Below are positions 25,717 through 35,149 of a stretch of DNA of 64,000 bases, one piece after another. The DNA comes from JAQWQB01 sp047636995 (lineage in GTDB: Bacteria; Bacteroidota; Bacteroidia; Flavobacteriales_D; Sanyastnellaceae): contig JBLIGQ010000001.1 in NCBI GenBank assembly GCA_047636995.1, positions 1-64,000 of the forward strand. The letters run 5' to 3'. Position numbers and translations under genes: made by a program. The number at the start of each line of letters is the position of its first letter. The stretch's first letter is position 1. The notes under the pieces are model-generated. The model did no database searches. It was not told the origin of the DNA and saw nothing but the letters and a program-made list of their open reading frames with translations.

Positions 25717-28089
25717 CTAAAGAACAACAACTCTTGTTCTGGTGGTAGCTCCTGATAAAGAGGTGAATTCAAAGAAGTAAAACCCTGCTTCGGCTCCTAC
25801 TAACTCTATTGACACTTCACTTTTCCAAGAAATCTTCACTTCTCTTCCTCGAGCATCAAAAACTTTTAATGAATGAGACCCTAAGCCCTCAACATTGAAC
25901 ACACCTGTGCTTGGATTTGGATAGACATGAATGTCTTTAGCTCTTCTGTAGACCTCATCAGAGATTGAAACGGAAGTTGCCCCGTTGAAATCATATTGCC
26001 TTACCCGGTAATAGCTTTGTCCTTGAAGAGGCGAAAAATCAACCCAATTGTAAGACAACGCTTCCGAAGTGGTTCCTGCGCCTTCCACCTTACCTACTTC
26101 TGACCAATAAAGCCCATCTCCTGATCTTTCAATTGCAAAATATTCATTATTCACCTGGGAATCAACTTGCCATTGACAAAGCACTTCCTCTTCTAGATTC
26201 TGAAGATTTGCCTCAAAGCTAATCCAATCAACAGGCAACATAAGTTGAGAGCAGAGGTAGAGGGAAATATCTGCAGGAGCATCACAGGAGCACGTTTCGT
26301 CCATGGTCATTATTAGCGAAGTAGGAATCACGTCAAGGTTATCTAAAATCCCTAGAACGTCTATGACAACAAACACCTCACCTGGCTGGAATGTCACACT
26401 TGTTGGGATACCCGCGTAATCAAACCCTGCTATAGCAGTTCCTGTCAACGTAAAATTGATGGTCGTTTCTTCTGTAAACGGTTCCCCGTAATTAACAAAA
26501 ACGAAAGAACCACTTTCTTCGCAGCTAGCAGGTGTGCTCTGCAAGCCACCTACCCCAGATGCCGCTGTAGCAACATCTATACCTGCTGAAAAGCTTTGGG
26601 CTTTGAGAAATACAGCTGAATCATATAATCCATCACCTATATCAGCCAAGGCGATTGTTATTTGATAGGTCTCGCAAGGCACTGTAGTAATGGTAGCCTG
26701 AAGCGGCACTGTGTATCCGTCATATTCAATGGCAAAACCGTTAGAATTGTCGTTGTAGAAAGCGGGATAATAGGGCGGACATCCAATTCCATTATCGTTC
26801 ACATTGTCTATGGAAACAAAATCTGTTGTTCCTGGCACTAAAGAAATGTTCGTATTCGTTGCATATCCTGGTCCTGAAATGAAAAAGGCGAATGCATCAT
26901 TAAATGAGCACACGAATTCAGGGTACTCATCTGAAGCGAAAACATATTCAAAGGTTACTTCAGTTGTACTTGCTTGGAAATCGAAAGAAAACTCCACGGC
27001 ATCATATGTGAATTCTCCCGTAAGCTCCTCTAGCAAGGGAGAGCTGCCTCCAATGTTAGCTGTAGAGATTGAGCCTGAAGAATTTGGCCCTACCGCGTCT
27101 ACTGCTGACCCGGTAGAAAGAATAATTCCCTCCTCAATTCCGATTCCTCCGCCATTCGAGAATGTTCCAATGGCATTTTCAACTCCTGAGAAGACAATGT
27201 TTTCTGCACTTAAACAATCCCCAAGAAAGACCTCTGTAATCAATTGCTCAGCAGAATAAGTAGAAGCATCAACCACAATGGACTCAGGTATTTCTCCAAC
27301 TCCACAATCTGCACCTCCCACCTGGAGAACAGCCGTTCCAGAAGAGCCCGTTATTAAAGTCCCTACTCCAATTAAGGACCCTGAATTATCAGAAAGCTCA
27401 TAAGACGCTCCATTCCATCCATCACCAAAACTATCATACATCATCAAAGAATAGCACCCTGCAGACAAACACAGGTTGACACCTGGGGTGGCAACACCTC
27501 CGCTTACTTGCGCGCCCAAATCATCAAGAATGGCCCAGGAAATTTCGCCATCAAATGTACCACCACCTATAGAAAGTGATACGCATTCGTCAAAACAACA
27601 GTTAGAAGCATTGGTGTCAGCAGCCACATAGTTGCATGCCGCAGGATTGTCACACCCTCCAACAGACAAACAACTCACGAGCGTTACGCCGAAGTATTCT
27701 GCACCAATCGAATTCGATGCGCAAAAATACTGATTGACTTGAATGGTGTAAGCTCCACTTTGGGCCGCGGTGAAAGTCACAGAAGACTGCAAACCACATG
27801 CATCATCATTGTATGCGACTGAGGTCTGTGAAGCGTCAAAAATTGTTATCTGTGTATCCCAAGATGTGCCACAAGTTGACACCGTATAAACACAACCAGC
27901 GGTGGCTTGCAGTGTATATTGATCACCCCCCCAGACAAAACCGAGTAATTCTACCGTTTCACCTATGGTCACGGGTGTTACATTACCGTAATTTAACCCA
28001 CCAAACGCACATTGGCCTGAGGATGAGTTTGTGAACAAAAACGAAGATGCACACAAGAGAAGGAACATGTAAAGCTTAGACGCTCTCAT
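25717..28089 (-). CDS. Secreted type IX cargo protein, choice-of-anchor L middle
   Basis: A 790-residue secreted protein. The ATG at 28089 gives a normal signal peptide (to about SSGQ); a TTG ten codons upstream is rejected. The N-terminal module repeats that of its neighbour (WGGDQYTLQA, WDTQITIFD, SFGDGWNGA). The middle (about 290-520) is a choice-of-anchor L domain with GIEEGIILSTG, FVFASDEYPE-like VFASDEYPEF and PPYYPAFYNDN, followed by a Calx-beta-like segment. The fibronectin-like part and the sorting domain (IHVYPNPSTGVF) again match the neighbour. Probably adhesive or surface-bound; exact role unknown. Confidence 0.88.
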   Translation of the reverse strand: MRASKLYMFLLLCASSFLFTNSSSGQCAFGGLNYGNVTPVTIGETVELLGFVWGGDQYTLQATAGCVYTVSTCGTSWDTQITIFDASQTSVAYNDDACGLQSSVTFTAAQSGAYTIQVNQYFCASNSIGAEYFGVTLVSCLSVGGCDNPAACNYVAADTNASNCCFDECVSLSIGGGTFDGEISWAILDDLGAQVSGGVATPGVNLCLSAGCYSLMMYDSFGDGWNGASYELSDNSGSLIGVGTLITGSSGTAVLQVGGADCGVGEIPESIVVDASTYSAEQLITEVFLGDCLSAENIVFSGVENAIGTFSNGGGIGIEEGIILSTGSAVDAVGPNSSGSISTANIGGSSPLLEELTGEFTYDAVEFSFDFQASTTEVTFEYVFASDEYPEFVCSFNDAFAFFISGPGYATNTNISLVPGTTDFVSIDNVNDNGIGCPPYYPAFYNDNSNGFAIEYDGYTVPLQATITTVPCETYQITIALADIGDGLYDSAVFLKAQSFSAGIDVATAASGVGGLQSTPASCEESGSFVFVNYGEPFTEETTINFTLTGTAIAGFDYAGIPTSVTFQPGEVFVVIDVLGILDNLDVIPTSLIMTMDETCSCDAPADISLYLCSQLMLPVDWISFEANLQNLEEEVLCQWQVDSQVNNEYFAIERSGDGLYWSEVGKVEGAGTTSEALSYNWVDFSPLQGQSYYRVRQYDFNGATSVSISDEVYRRAKDIHVYPNPSTGVFNVEGLGSHSLKVFDARGREVKISWKSEVSIELVGAEAGFYFFEFTSLSGATTRTRVVVL

Positions 28090-28256
28090 GCAATAGTTAT
28101 TATTGGTTAAAAGGCTCAAAATCGTTTAGACACCGTAATTTACTCATAAATTCTTGTTTAACCTACCTGCCTAAAATCATTTCTTGTTGAAAAGTACCAT
28201 TCAGTCATTCTCCAATTGAAGTTCTTACCTTTCGATTGAATTTGAATCTTGATAGA

Positions 28257-28583
28257 ATGAAAATTGCAGAAGCCCAGCAGCGCATTGATAAATGGATCAA
28301 AAAATATGGCGTTCGCTACTTTCACCAGACAACCAATATGGCCATTCTCTCTGAGGAAGTTGGAGAAGTGGCACGTATTATTGCTAGAAGGTATGGTGAG
28401 CAATCTGAGAAACCTTCAGATGCAAATAAAGACCTTGGAGACGAGCTCGCGGATGTAATGTGGGTAGTGATGTGCCTTGCTAACCAGTGCGACATCAATT
28501 TAGAAGAAGCCTTTGAAAAAAATCTTGAGAAAAAAACGTTTCGCGACAGCGAAAGGCACCTCAACAATCCGAAATTGAAATGA
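28257..28583 (+). CDS. MazG-like nucleotide pyrophosphohydrolase
   Basis: The 108-residue protein matches the short MazG/iMazG-type all-alpha pyrophosphatases: the EEVGEVAR motif (ExxE) near residue 33 and LGDELADVMWV (ExxD) near residue 61 would bind magnesium and a nucleoside triphosphate. Such enzymes clear non-canonical NTPs. The ATG at 28257 is preferred to a TTG seven codons upstream. TACCTTTC at 28226-28233 is one base off the -7 consensus. The stop overlaps the next gene by ATGA. Confidence 0.9.
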   Translation: MKIAEAQQRIDKWIKKYGVRYFHQTTNMAILSEEVGEVARIIARRYGEQSEKPSDANKDLGDELADVMWVVMCLANQCDINLEEAFEKNLEKKTFRDSERHLNNPKLK

Positions 28584-31465
28584 GAATTATCTTAACACCC
28601 CTCCTCTTCTTTTGCCTTTTTGCATGTACACTCGTGAATGCTCAGAAGAGCAAACCCTTCACTCAAAAAACAACTGCAACCTCCAGAAATGCGAATGTTC
28701 TTCTCAAAGAGAGCATGCAATTGAATTCATCACTGAACGGGATTCAACTTCGGAATGTTGGACCAACAATTATGAGCGGACGTGTTACAGATTTAGCTGT
28801 CAACCCCAATGATCCTACTCATTTTTATGTTGCTTATGCCAGCGGTGGACTTTGGATAACCCGAAACAATGGCACCTCATTTTCTCCCGTCAGTGATGAT
28901 CTACCAACATTGACTATTGGAGATATCGACGTCATTTGGACTTCTCCTGAACAGATCTGGATTGGAACAGGTGAGAACAACTCTTCTCGGAGCTCTTATG
29001 CCGGAATGGGCATGTACTTCTCTGCTGATGGTGGCGAAAACTGGACGCAAAAAGGACTGGACGAAACGCACCATATTGGTCGCATTTCAATTGACCCTTC
29101 TGAACCTCAAAACATTTGCGTTGCGGCAATGGGGCACCTATACACACCCAATAAGGAACGCGGTATTTACATTTCAACCAATGCTGGCAACTCATGGAAA
29201 CAAACCCTTTTTGTAAACGAAACATCTGGCGCCATTGATTTAGTGCGTGATCCATTGGACCCCAGCCACCTGTTCGCATCAACTTGGGACAAAAGCAGAA
29301 CCGCCTGGAACTTTGTTGAAGGAGGAACCGGCTCTGGAATATGGGAAAGCACAGACAATGGCGAAAACTGGACACGGATTACGTCTACATCAAACTTCCC
29401 TGAGGGCGAACTTTGTGGCAGAATTGGCCTTTCGATGTACAACGGACCAAAAGGAATGGCCCTCTATGCAATGGTAGACAATCAAGAGCTTCGCCCTGAA
29501 GAACCAAAAGAAAATCCTGACACGAACCTCACTAAAATTCGGTTTAAGGACATGAGAAAAAGGGAGTTCCTTGGACTAGACACCTTGAAATTACAAGCAT
29601 TTTTAGACAAGAACTCCTTCGATGAGAACTACACAGCAGCAGAAGTCTTTCGCCTTATCAGTGACGATGAAATAATACCAAACGCGCTTTACACTTACTT
29701 GTATGACGCTAATGAAAACTTATTTAACACACCCGTTATTGGCCCTGAAGTATATAAATACGAACCCGTGCTAGGCGCATGGCAACGCACCCATGAAGAC
29801 TACCTAGATGATGTTTGTTATTCCTACGGATACTATTTTGGGATGCTTCGTGTACACCCAAAGAACCCGAAAAAACTTTACATCGCAGGCGTGCCGATCA
29901 TCACCTCTGATGACGGAGGAGCCAATTGGAAAACGATTCAACAAAACAATCAACACGTAGATCACCATGCTTTATGGATTGACCCGCTTCGCGAAGGGCA
30001 CATCATTAACGGAAATGACGGCGGCATCAACATCTCCTATGACGATGGAGAAACATATATCAAATGCAACTCTCCGGCCGTTGGACAGTTCTATACCGTT
30101 CAAGTAGACAATGCAGAACCTTACAATATTTATGGCGGCCTCCAAGACAACGGCGTCTGGTTTGGACCAAACTACTATGAAGCGAGCACACGCTGGCACC
30201 AAACAGGCCAGTACCCCTACAAAGAACTAATGGGCGGTGACGGCATGCAGATTCAAATAGACACACGCACCAACGAAACTGTATATACCGGATATCAATT
30301 CGGACATTATTACAGAATCAACACCGCTACTGACGAACAGCTTTACATACATCCAAAACATGACCTTGGTGAATTCCCATTGCGTTGGAACTGGCAAACC
30401 CCCATTCACCTCTCGCGCCACAATCAAGACATTCTTTACATGGCGTCAAATCGCTTTCACCGCTCTTTAGATGCTGGCGAAAACTGGGAAACCCTTTCTG
30501 ATGACCTCACGAATGGCGCTAAAGCAGGCGACGTGCCTTTTGGAACTTGCACCTCCATTGACGAATCTCCAAAGCAGTTCGGATTGTTGGTTGTTGGAAC
30601 AGATGACGGACGTGTTTGGAAAAGCACAGACGCGGGACAATCATGGAAGGAAATTGGGCAATCACTACCAAGTGGATATTGGATTTCTCGTGTTGAGTGC
30701 TCAAACCATAATGTGAACACAATTTACCTGACACTGAATGGATACCGGAAAGATGATTTCGCTTCGCTCATTTATACCAGCACAAATCAAGGAGAAACCT
30801 GGACGCGCATTGGAAATGACCTCCCAATTGAACCGATTAATGTGATTTTGGAAGACCCAATTGTAGAAAGCGTTTTGTTTGTAGGAACAGACAACGGATT
30901 GTACGCCTCATCTGATGCAGGAATGCACTTCGAGCTCTTTGGAGGCAACTTCCCGAATGTTGCTGTTCATGATTTAGTGATCCAAAAACAAGCCGAAGAT
31001 TTGGTCATTGGAACCCATGGAAGATCCATTTATGTGGCGAATCTGAAGCATTTTCACGAGGTTATTTCCAATTCTATTACTGAAATGCAGCTGTTTGATT
31101 TAACCGCAATCACCCATTCTGAATCTTGGGGCTCATCTTGGAGCAAATGGGTTGATGTTTGGGAACCTACAATTGAGGTCGCCCTGTTTTCACCCGTTCC
31201 TCAGAAAGCGAACCTCTCTATTCTCTCTGGCGAAATTGTTTTATGGAAGAACGAAATTGATTTAAGCATTGGTGTGAACTATGCCGAATATAGCCTTGAA
31301 ATCACCAGTGACCAAGTGGAAGCGTTCAACGCAAAACAACTCGAAGAAAAATTGGCTGGAAGTTCAGAAGCAAGTAACGGGAAATATTACCTGCCGCCAG
31401 GAAACTATGAGGTAGTTGTTGAAAGCAATGGAAAAGAGGTAAGCACTGCGCTTGTGGTTGAATAG
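28580..31465 (+). CDS. Secreted sortilin/VPS10-like Asp-box propeller protein
   Basis: A 961-residue exported protein with a signal peptide; cleavage after VNAQ is likely, although LFAC at residues 13-16 could also be read as a lipobox. About ten Asp-box (BNR) motifs of the form S-x-D-x-G-x-x-W are spread over residues 75-800 (for example SADGGENW, STNAGNSW, STDNGENW, SLDAGENW, STDAGQSW, STNQGETW), giving one or two beta-propellers as in VPS10-like glycosyl hydrolase-annotated proteins. An insert at about 310-400 breaks the series. The C-terminal 100 residues form another beta domain without a sorting signal. Substrate unknown; hydrolase activity should not be assumed from the fold. Confidence 0.85.
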   Translation: MRIILTPLLFFCLFACTLVNAQKSKPFTQKTTATSRNANVLLKESMQLNSSLNGIQLRNVGPTIMSGRVTDLAVNPNDPTHFYVAYASGGLWITRNNGTSFSPVSDDLPTLTIGDIDVIWTSPEQIWIGTGENNSSRSSYAGMGMYFSADGGENWTQKGLDETHHIGRISIDPSEPQNICVAAMGHLYTPNKERGIYISTNAGNSWKQTLFVNETSGAIDLVRDPLDPSHLFASTWDKSRTAWNFVEGGTGSGIWESTDNGENWTRITSTSNFPEGELCGRIGLSMYNGPKGMALYAMVDNQELRPEEPKENPDTNLTKIRFKDMRKREFLGLDTLKLQAFLDKNSFDENYTAAEVFRLISDDEIIPNALYTYLYDANENLFNTPVIGPEVYKYEPVLGAWQRTHEDYLDDVCYSYGYYFGMLRVHPKNPKKLYIAGVPIITSDDGGANWKTIQQNNQHVDHHALWIDPLREGHIINGNDGGINISYDDGETYIKCNSPAVGQFYTVQVDNAEPYNIYGGLQDNGVWFGPNYYEASTRWHQTGQYPYKELMGGDGMQIQIDTRTNETVYTGYQFGHYYRINTATDEQLYIHPKHDLGEFPLRWNWQTPIHLSRHNQDILYMASNRFHRSLDAGENWETLSDDLTNGAKAGDVPFGTCTSIDESPKQFGLLVVGTDDGRVWKSTDAGQSWKEIGQSLPSGYWISRVECSNHNVNTIYLTLNGYRKDDFASLIYTSTNQGETWTRIGNDLPIEPINVILEDPIVESVLFVGTDNGLYASSDAGMHFELFGGNFPNVAVHDLVIQKQAEDLVIGTHGRSIYVANLKHFHEVISNSITEMQLFDLTAITHSESWGSSWSKWVDVWEPTIEVALFSPVPQKANLSILSGEIVLWKNEIDLSIGVNYAEYSLEITSDQVEAFNAKQLEEKLAGSSEASNGKYYLPPGNYEVVVESNGKEVSTALVVE

Positions 31466-31483
31466 GTCTGTTCATTGCCTAAC

Positions 31484-32269
31484 TTACTTTAGCTCTTTTG
31501 GAATTTCACACACAGGAATTGGTACCATCTTGTGCAAATTAGCCATGTGCATGCGGGAGTAGATTTCGAATACTTCCTTTTTCCGTCCTGTTAAGGACGA
31601 AGAATCTCCGCTGTCATCAATGAATTCCATTGCCCACTCCAACTCTGGATAGGATGCACCAATTTGGTCCTCATCTGTTCTATCATCTCCCCAAAGGCCA
31701 TCTGTAGGCGAAGCAGCCATGATCTCAGCGCTCACTCCAACTTCAGCTCCAATGGCGTATACCTCTGTTTTATTCAGATCAGCTATGGGACTTAGGTCAA
31801 CCCCACCATCTCCATATTTGGTGTAGAAACCTACACCAAAATCTTCCACTTTGTTTCCGGTACCGGCAACGAGGTAGCCGTGCATTCCCGCGAAATAATA
31901 CAATGTTGTCATTCGAAGGCGCGCCCTGGTATTCACCAAAGCCATGTCTGCTTGTGCCCCATCTGGTTCAGGAAGCGCATTAATAAACCCTTCAAACACG
32001 CCGGTCAACTCAACATCAACGCGCTTAACATTTGGAAAACGCTGCATGAGCCATTCAATGTGATTGGCAGCTCTAGATACTTGAGAGGGCGCCTGATGAA
32101 TGGGCATTTCTGCACAAAGAACAGGTTTGCCCGTAAGCGCAATGAGTGTAGAAGTCACAGATGAATCTATTCCCCCAGAAACTCCTATTACGAATCCGTT
32201 CGTTCGAGAAGTTTCTGAATATGTTTTTAACCAATCAACAATGTGATCAACCACCTGTTTCGTTTTCAT
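31484..32269 (-). CDS. nadE: NH3-dependent NAD+ synthetase
   Basis: NadE amidates nicotinate adenine dinucleotide to NAD+. The 261-residue protein is the short form without an N-terminal glutaminase domain; it has the ATP pyrophosphatase loop GVSGGIDSS near residue 30, the GTGNKVED motif and KYGDGGVDLSPIADLNKTEV. It lies 18 bases after the PorT-like gene, presumably in one transcript, and is beside gldBC, a neighbourhood known from Flavobacterium. Identification is secure. Confidence 0.95.
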   Translation of the reverse strand: MKTKQVVDHIVDWLKTYSETSRTNGFVIGVSGGIDSSVTSTLIALTGKPVLCAEMPIHQAPSQVSRAANHIEWLMQRFPNVKRVDVELTGVFEGFINALPEPDGAQADMALVNTRARLRMTTLYYFAGMHGYLVAGTGNKVEDFGVGFYTKYGDGGVDLSPIADLNKTEVYAIGAEVGVSAEIMAASPTDGLWGDDRTDEDQIGASYPELEWAMEFIDDSGDSSSLTGRKKEVFEIYSRMHMANLHKMVPIPVCEIPKELK

Positions 32270-32287
32270 ATCTGGTGCAATAGCTAT

Positions 32288-33088
32288 TTAGAATAAAACC
32301 CCAACTGTAAGTCCAACTGTACTTGAATTCGCTTTCAATTTGTTTGTCTTTGGAGTCACTGTTCCTGAATCTGAATTCACTTCAAAAACTGGAACATCTT
32401 GTTGCGTCTCAATGGCGTCTGTGTCACTCATCGAATTCGTAAATCCGTTATCAAAGAAGATTGCAACCACAATGGATGTACTCCCTGAGACATTGTATTC
32501 CACACCTGCCGAAAAGATCATGCTCATGCGAATCAAGCTGATGTCATCTGTGAAATTCTCTTTGTCTTCTGTATACGAAGGAATGTTAGAATCTTCCCAA
32601 GAGATGCTCATGCCCTCCTGCACGAGTTCGTACACATAATCTAACCGTTCGCTTCCAACTGCTTTTGTATTAAACCCAAGTCCGACACCAAATTGGCCAA
32701 AATAGGTCATGTAGCCTATTTCGTTGGTACGCAACTTGAACGTTAAAGGGATTTGAAGGTATTGGATTGAGTAATCTCTTGTTACTCTCGCTATAACATC
32801 AACATCACCCACTTTATCTGAGGCGAAATAAGACATTTCTCCACCATTCCGAATAATATTTAATCCTGTTCCGAAGGCATAGTTTGCTGTAAAGTGGATG
32901 TCGGCAATAAAACCAAAGCCTGCTCGGAATACCGCACCTTCATTCACAAAGTCCTTCTCTTGTGGCTGAAGCCAAGAAGTGTTCAAATCACCTTTGAAAC
33001 CCATTCTAAATTTGGTAAAATCATCTTGTCCAGTTCCACTTAGTGAAAAGGTAATGAGAACAATTAAAGCTGAAAGCGTCTTTTTCAT
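32288..33088 (-). CDS. PorT-family outer-membrane beta-barrel protein
   Basis: The 266-residue product has a signal peptide (to about LSGTGQ) and then alternating hydrophobic and polar strands ending in an aromatic residue (VGLTVGVLF), as expected for an eight- to ten-stranded barrel of the PorT-like (outer-membrane protein beta-barrel) family. Residues such as YLQIPLTFKL and GVEYNVSGSTS fit that family. True PorT is required for type IX secretion, but this large family has many members with other roles, so the symbol is withheld. The -7 element TAACTTTG on the minus strand lies at 33137-33144. Confidence 0.8.
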   Translation of the reverse strand: MKKTLSALIVLITFSLSGTGQDDFTKFRMGFKGDLNTSWLQPQEKDFVNEGAVFRAGFGFIADIHFTANYAFGTGLNIIRNGGEMSYFASDKVGDVDVIARVTRDYSIQYLQIPLTFKLRTNEIGYMTYFGQFGVGLGFNTKAVGSERLDYVYELVQEGMSISWEDSNIPSYTEDKENFTDDISLIRMSMIFSAGVEYNVSGSTSIVVAIFFDNGFTNSMSDTDAIETQQDVPVFEVNSDSGTVTPKTNKLKANSSTVGLTVGVLF

Positions 33089-33123
33089 AATATTGTTGTT
33101 TCAAATCCGTTTCGGACTAAAGT

Positions 33124-33144
33124 CTTTGGAATGCTCCAAAGTTA
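33124..33144. promoter_or_regulatory. Dyad and -7 element between porT-like gene and gldB
   Basis: CTTTGGA (33124-33130) and TCCAAAG (33135-33141) form a perfect seven-base inverted repeat around ATGC. The right arm overlaps TAACTTTG (minus strand, 33144-33137), a perfect -7 element for the PorT-like gene. The dyad may control both divergent genes. Confidence 0.45.
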
Positions 33145-33156
33145 CCAATTTTTCAA

Positions 33157-34182
33157 ATGTTGCGCAGACTCATTCTTACCCCTGTTATTATTGCTCTTTT
33201 GTTCATTTCTTGCGGACCGAACAAAAAAGAGGCAGACATTTCTTCCTTGAAAAAGGAAGTGAGCATCTTGAATTTACAAGATAGCCTTGGTCAAATTGAC
33301 TTTTCGCAACCAGAACGTGAATACCAAAGACTGTACCAAAACTTTGGTGAATTCTGGACAAACTACACAGAAGACATCTTGCAAATAGGTAGCGGACAAG
33401 AGAAAGCTACACTTCAATTAATGCAGGAATTCCTTACCTACCCTGACATTGAACTCTCAAACCAAGCCATTCAAGAGGAGCTAACCTCTCAACTTGAAGG
33501 CTACAGCATTGCGCTTGATATGGCCTTTCGGCGGTACCGTTTTTTCTTTCCAGAAGATCAGTTACCTGATGTTGTATACATGAACAGCGGGCACAATTTT
33601 GCTGTATTCCCAACACAACAACACCTTGGGATTGGATTGGAATTCTTTCTGGGTTCTGACCATGTTATTAGCCAATCACTTGACCCGCAGCTATTCCCTC
33701 AGTACATGCGTGCGAAGATGGAACCTCGCTTCCTCGTACCTGACGCACTGAGAGGTTGGCTACTCGTTCATTACCAAGATCAATACTACCATGAGGAGAG
33801 CCTCATTTCGAATTTAATGTATTGGGGAAAGATGATGTACATCCTAGAACTAATGCTTCCCGAAAGGAGCAAAGCGAGTTTAATAGACTATACTGAGGAG
33901 CAATTAGCTTGGTGTACGTCAAGTGAGCGTAACCTCTGGGTTGAACTGTCTCAGCAAGATGTCCTTTACGAAACGAGAAGGTTTGAAATAAACCGCTGGA
34001 TTATAGATGGTCCATTTACACGCGTTGAAGGACTCCCCCAGGAGACTCCCCCGCGAATTGGTGTTTGGATTGCTTGGCAAATTGTAAATGACTACATGGA
34101 GCGCAATCCTAAAACAACACTACAAGAACTATTAGAAAGCGAGAATTACATCGCTCTGTTAAATGCCTACCGACCAAATTAA
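33157..34182 (+). CDS. gldB: Gliding motility lipoprotein GldB
   Basis: GldB is a lipoprotein needed for gliding and chitin use in Flavobacterium; its molecular role is unclear. The 341-residue protein has a lipoprotein signal with lipobox FISC (Cys19). The core contains NFGEFWTNYTEDIL (about 65-80), and the HNFAVFPTQQHLGIGLEFFLGSDH stretch, which resembles metallopeptidase-like Zn proteins of the GldB/DUF2268 type but is not proven active. It is followed after two bases by gldC, the known gene pair. Confidence 0.92.
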   Translation: MLRRLILTPVIIALLFISCGPNKKEADISSLKKEVSILNLQDSLGQIDFSQPEREYQRLYQNFGEFWTNYTEDILQIGSGQEKATLQLMQEFLTYPDIELSNQAIQEELTSQLEGYSIALDMAFRRYRFFFPEDQLPDVVYMNSGHNFAVFPTQQHLGIGLEFFLGSDHVISQSLDPQLFPQYMRAKMEPRFLVPDALRGWLLVHYQDQYYHEESLISNLMYWGKMMYILELMLPERSKASLIDYTEEQLAWCTSSERNLWVELSQQDVLYETRRFEINRWIIDGPFTRVEGLPQETPPRIGVWIAWQIVNDYMERNPKTTLQELLESENYIALLNAYRPN

Positions 34183-34184
34183 TT

Positions 34185-34514
34185 ATGTCAAAATCAAACA
34201 TCAACATCGAAGTTGAAACCGATGAGAATAAGGTTCCAATCCACATTGAATGGTCTGCCACAGACGGTGACGTTAAGGAGCGCAAAGCAAAGGCAATGAT
34301 GCTAGCCATGTGGGACACAGATGACCGCAATACGTTCAGAATGGACTTATGGGACAAGGAAATGGAGGTGGAAGAGATGAAATTCTTTGTTCATCAGACC
34401 ATCTTAACCATGGCAGATAGTTTTGAGCGGGCTACAGGTGAAGACCGAATGGCAGCCACGATGCGTGACTTCTGTGAATACTTTGCTGAAAAAATGGAGT
34501 TGGAGAAAAAGTAA
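34185..34514 (+). CDS. gldC: Gliding motility protein GldC
   Basis: The 109-residue cytoplasmic protein lacks a signal peptide and has the family features: an N-terminal strand pair with PIHIEWSATDG, then KAKAMMLAMWD and a C-terminal amphipathic helix (FCEYFAEKMELEKK). GldC aids but is not essential for gliding in Flavobacterium, and its molecular function is unknown. It is paired with gldB and convergent with engB, whose stop lies two bases beyond. Confidence 0.9.
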   Translation: MSKSNINIEVETDENKVPIHIEWSATDGDVKERKAKAMMLAMWDTDDRNTFRMDLWDKEMEVEEMKFFVHQTILTMADSFERATGEDRMAATMRDFCEYFAEKMELEKK

Positions 34515-34516
34515 GA

Positions 34517-35149
34517 TTAGTCTTCGTCGTAAGCCTCCCAGAGATCATTCGTATTGTCAATGAAATCTATTACTTCTTGCCTTCCAATTCCTTTGGAACT
34601 AGAGGTATTGTAGATCGCTGGCAGTACTTCCCAGACCTTGAGCATTTCTTCTTGGTACGCTTTCAAGTTCTCAGTCCGTTCTGTTTCAGACATTTTATCT
34701 GCCTTTGTGAAGACCATGACAAAAGGGATTCCATTGCGGCTTAACCATTCCATGAACTCAAGGTCGATTTTCTGGGGGGTGTGGCGACCATCCAATAGAA
34801 TTAAAGCACACATTAGGTTCGGCCTGTTCTTCAGGTATTCTCGAATCATCGTGTCAAAAGTAGCTCTATTCTTCTTAGACACCTTCGCATACCCATACCC
34901 AGGCAAGTCTGCCAGCAACCAAGGTTTTTTACTTGCCTCATTGATTTTGAAGTGGTTAACCAGCTGAGTCTTTCCAGGTGTTCCAGAAATCTTGGCTAGT
35001 TTCTTCTTCGCTGTGAGCATATTAATGAGGCTCGACTTCCCAACGTTTGATCTTCCGATAAACGCATATTCCGGCAAGTCAGGCTCAGGACATTGGGTTA
35101 TTGTTGAACTGCTTTTGACAAATTCAGCAGTTGTTATATCTGCAGTCAT
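34517..35149 (-). CDS. engB: Ribosome biogenesis GTPase EngB (YihA/YsxC)
   Basis: EngB is an essential GTPase for assembly of the 50S subunit. The 210-residue protein has G1 GRSNVGKSS, G3 DLPGYG and G4 TKAD. The ATG at 35149 overlaps the upstream hydrolase stop as TGATG; a GTG one codon upstream is possible but less likely. Family length is about 200, so the gene is complete. Confidence 0.95.
   Translation of the reverse strand: MTADITTAEFVKSSSTITQCPEPDLPEYAFIGRSNVGKSSLINMLTAKKKLAKISGTPGKTQLVNHFKINEASKKPWLLADLPGYGYAKVSKKNRATFDTMIREYLKNRPNLMCALILLDGRHTPQKIDLEFMEWLSRNGIPFVMVFTKADKMSETERTENLKAYQEEMLKVWEVLPAIYNTSSSKGIGRQEVIDFIDNTNDLWEAYDED

Noticed and set aside
28580..31465. Calling the Asp-box protein a sialidase
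   Set aside because: Asp boxes show the propeller fold only; the sialidase Arg triad and FRIP motif are not visible.
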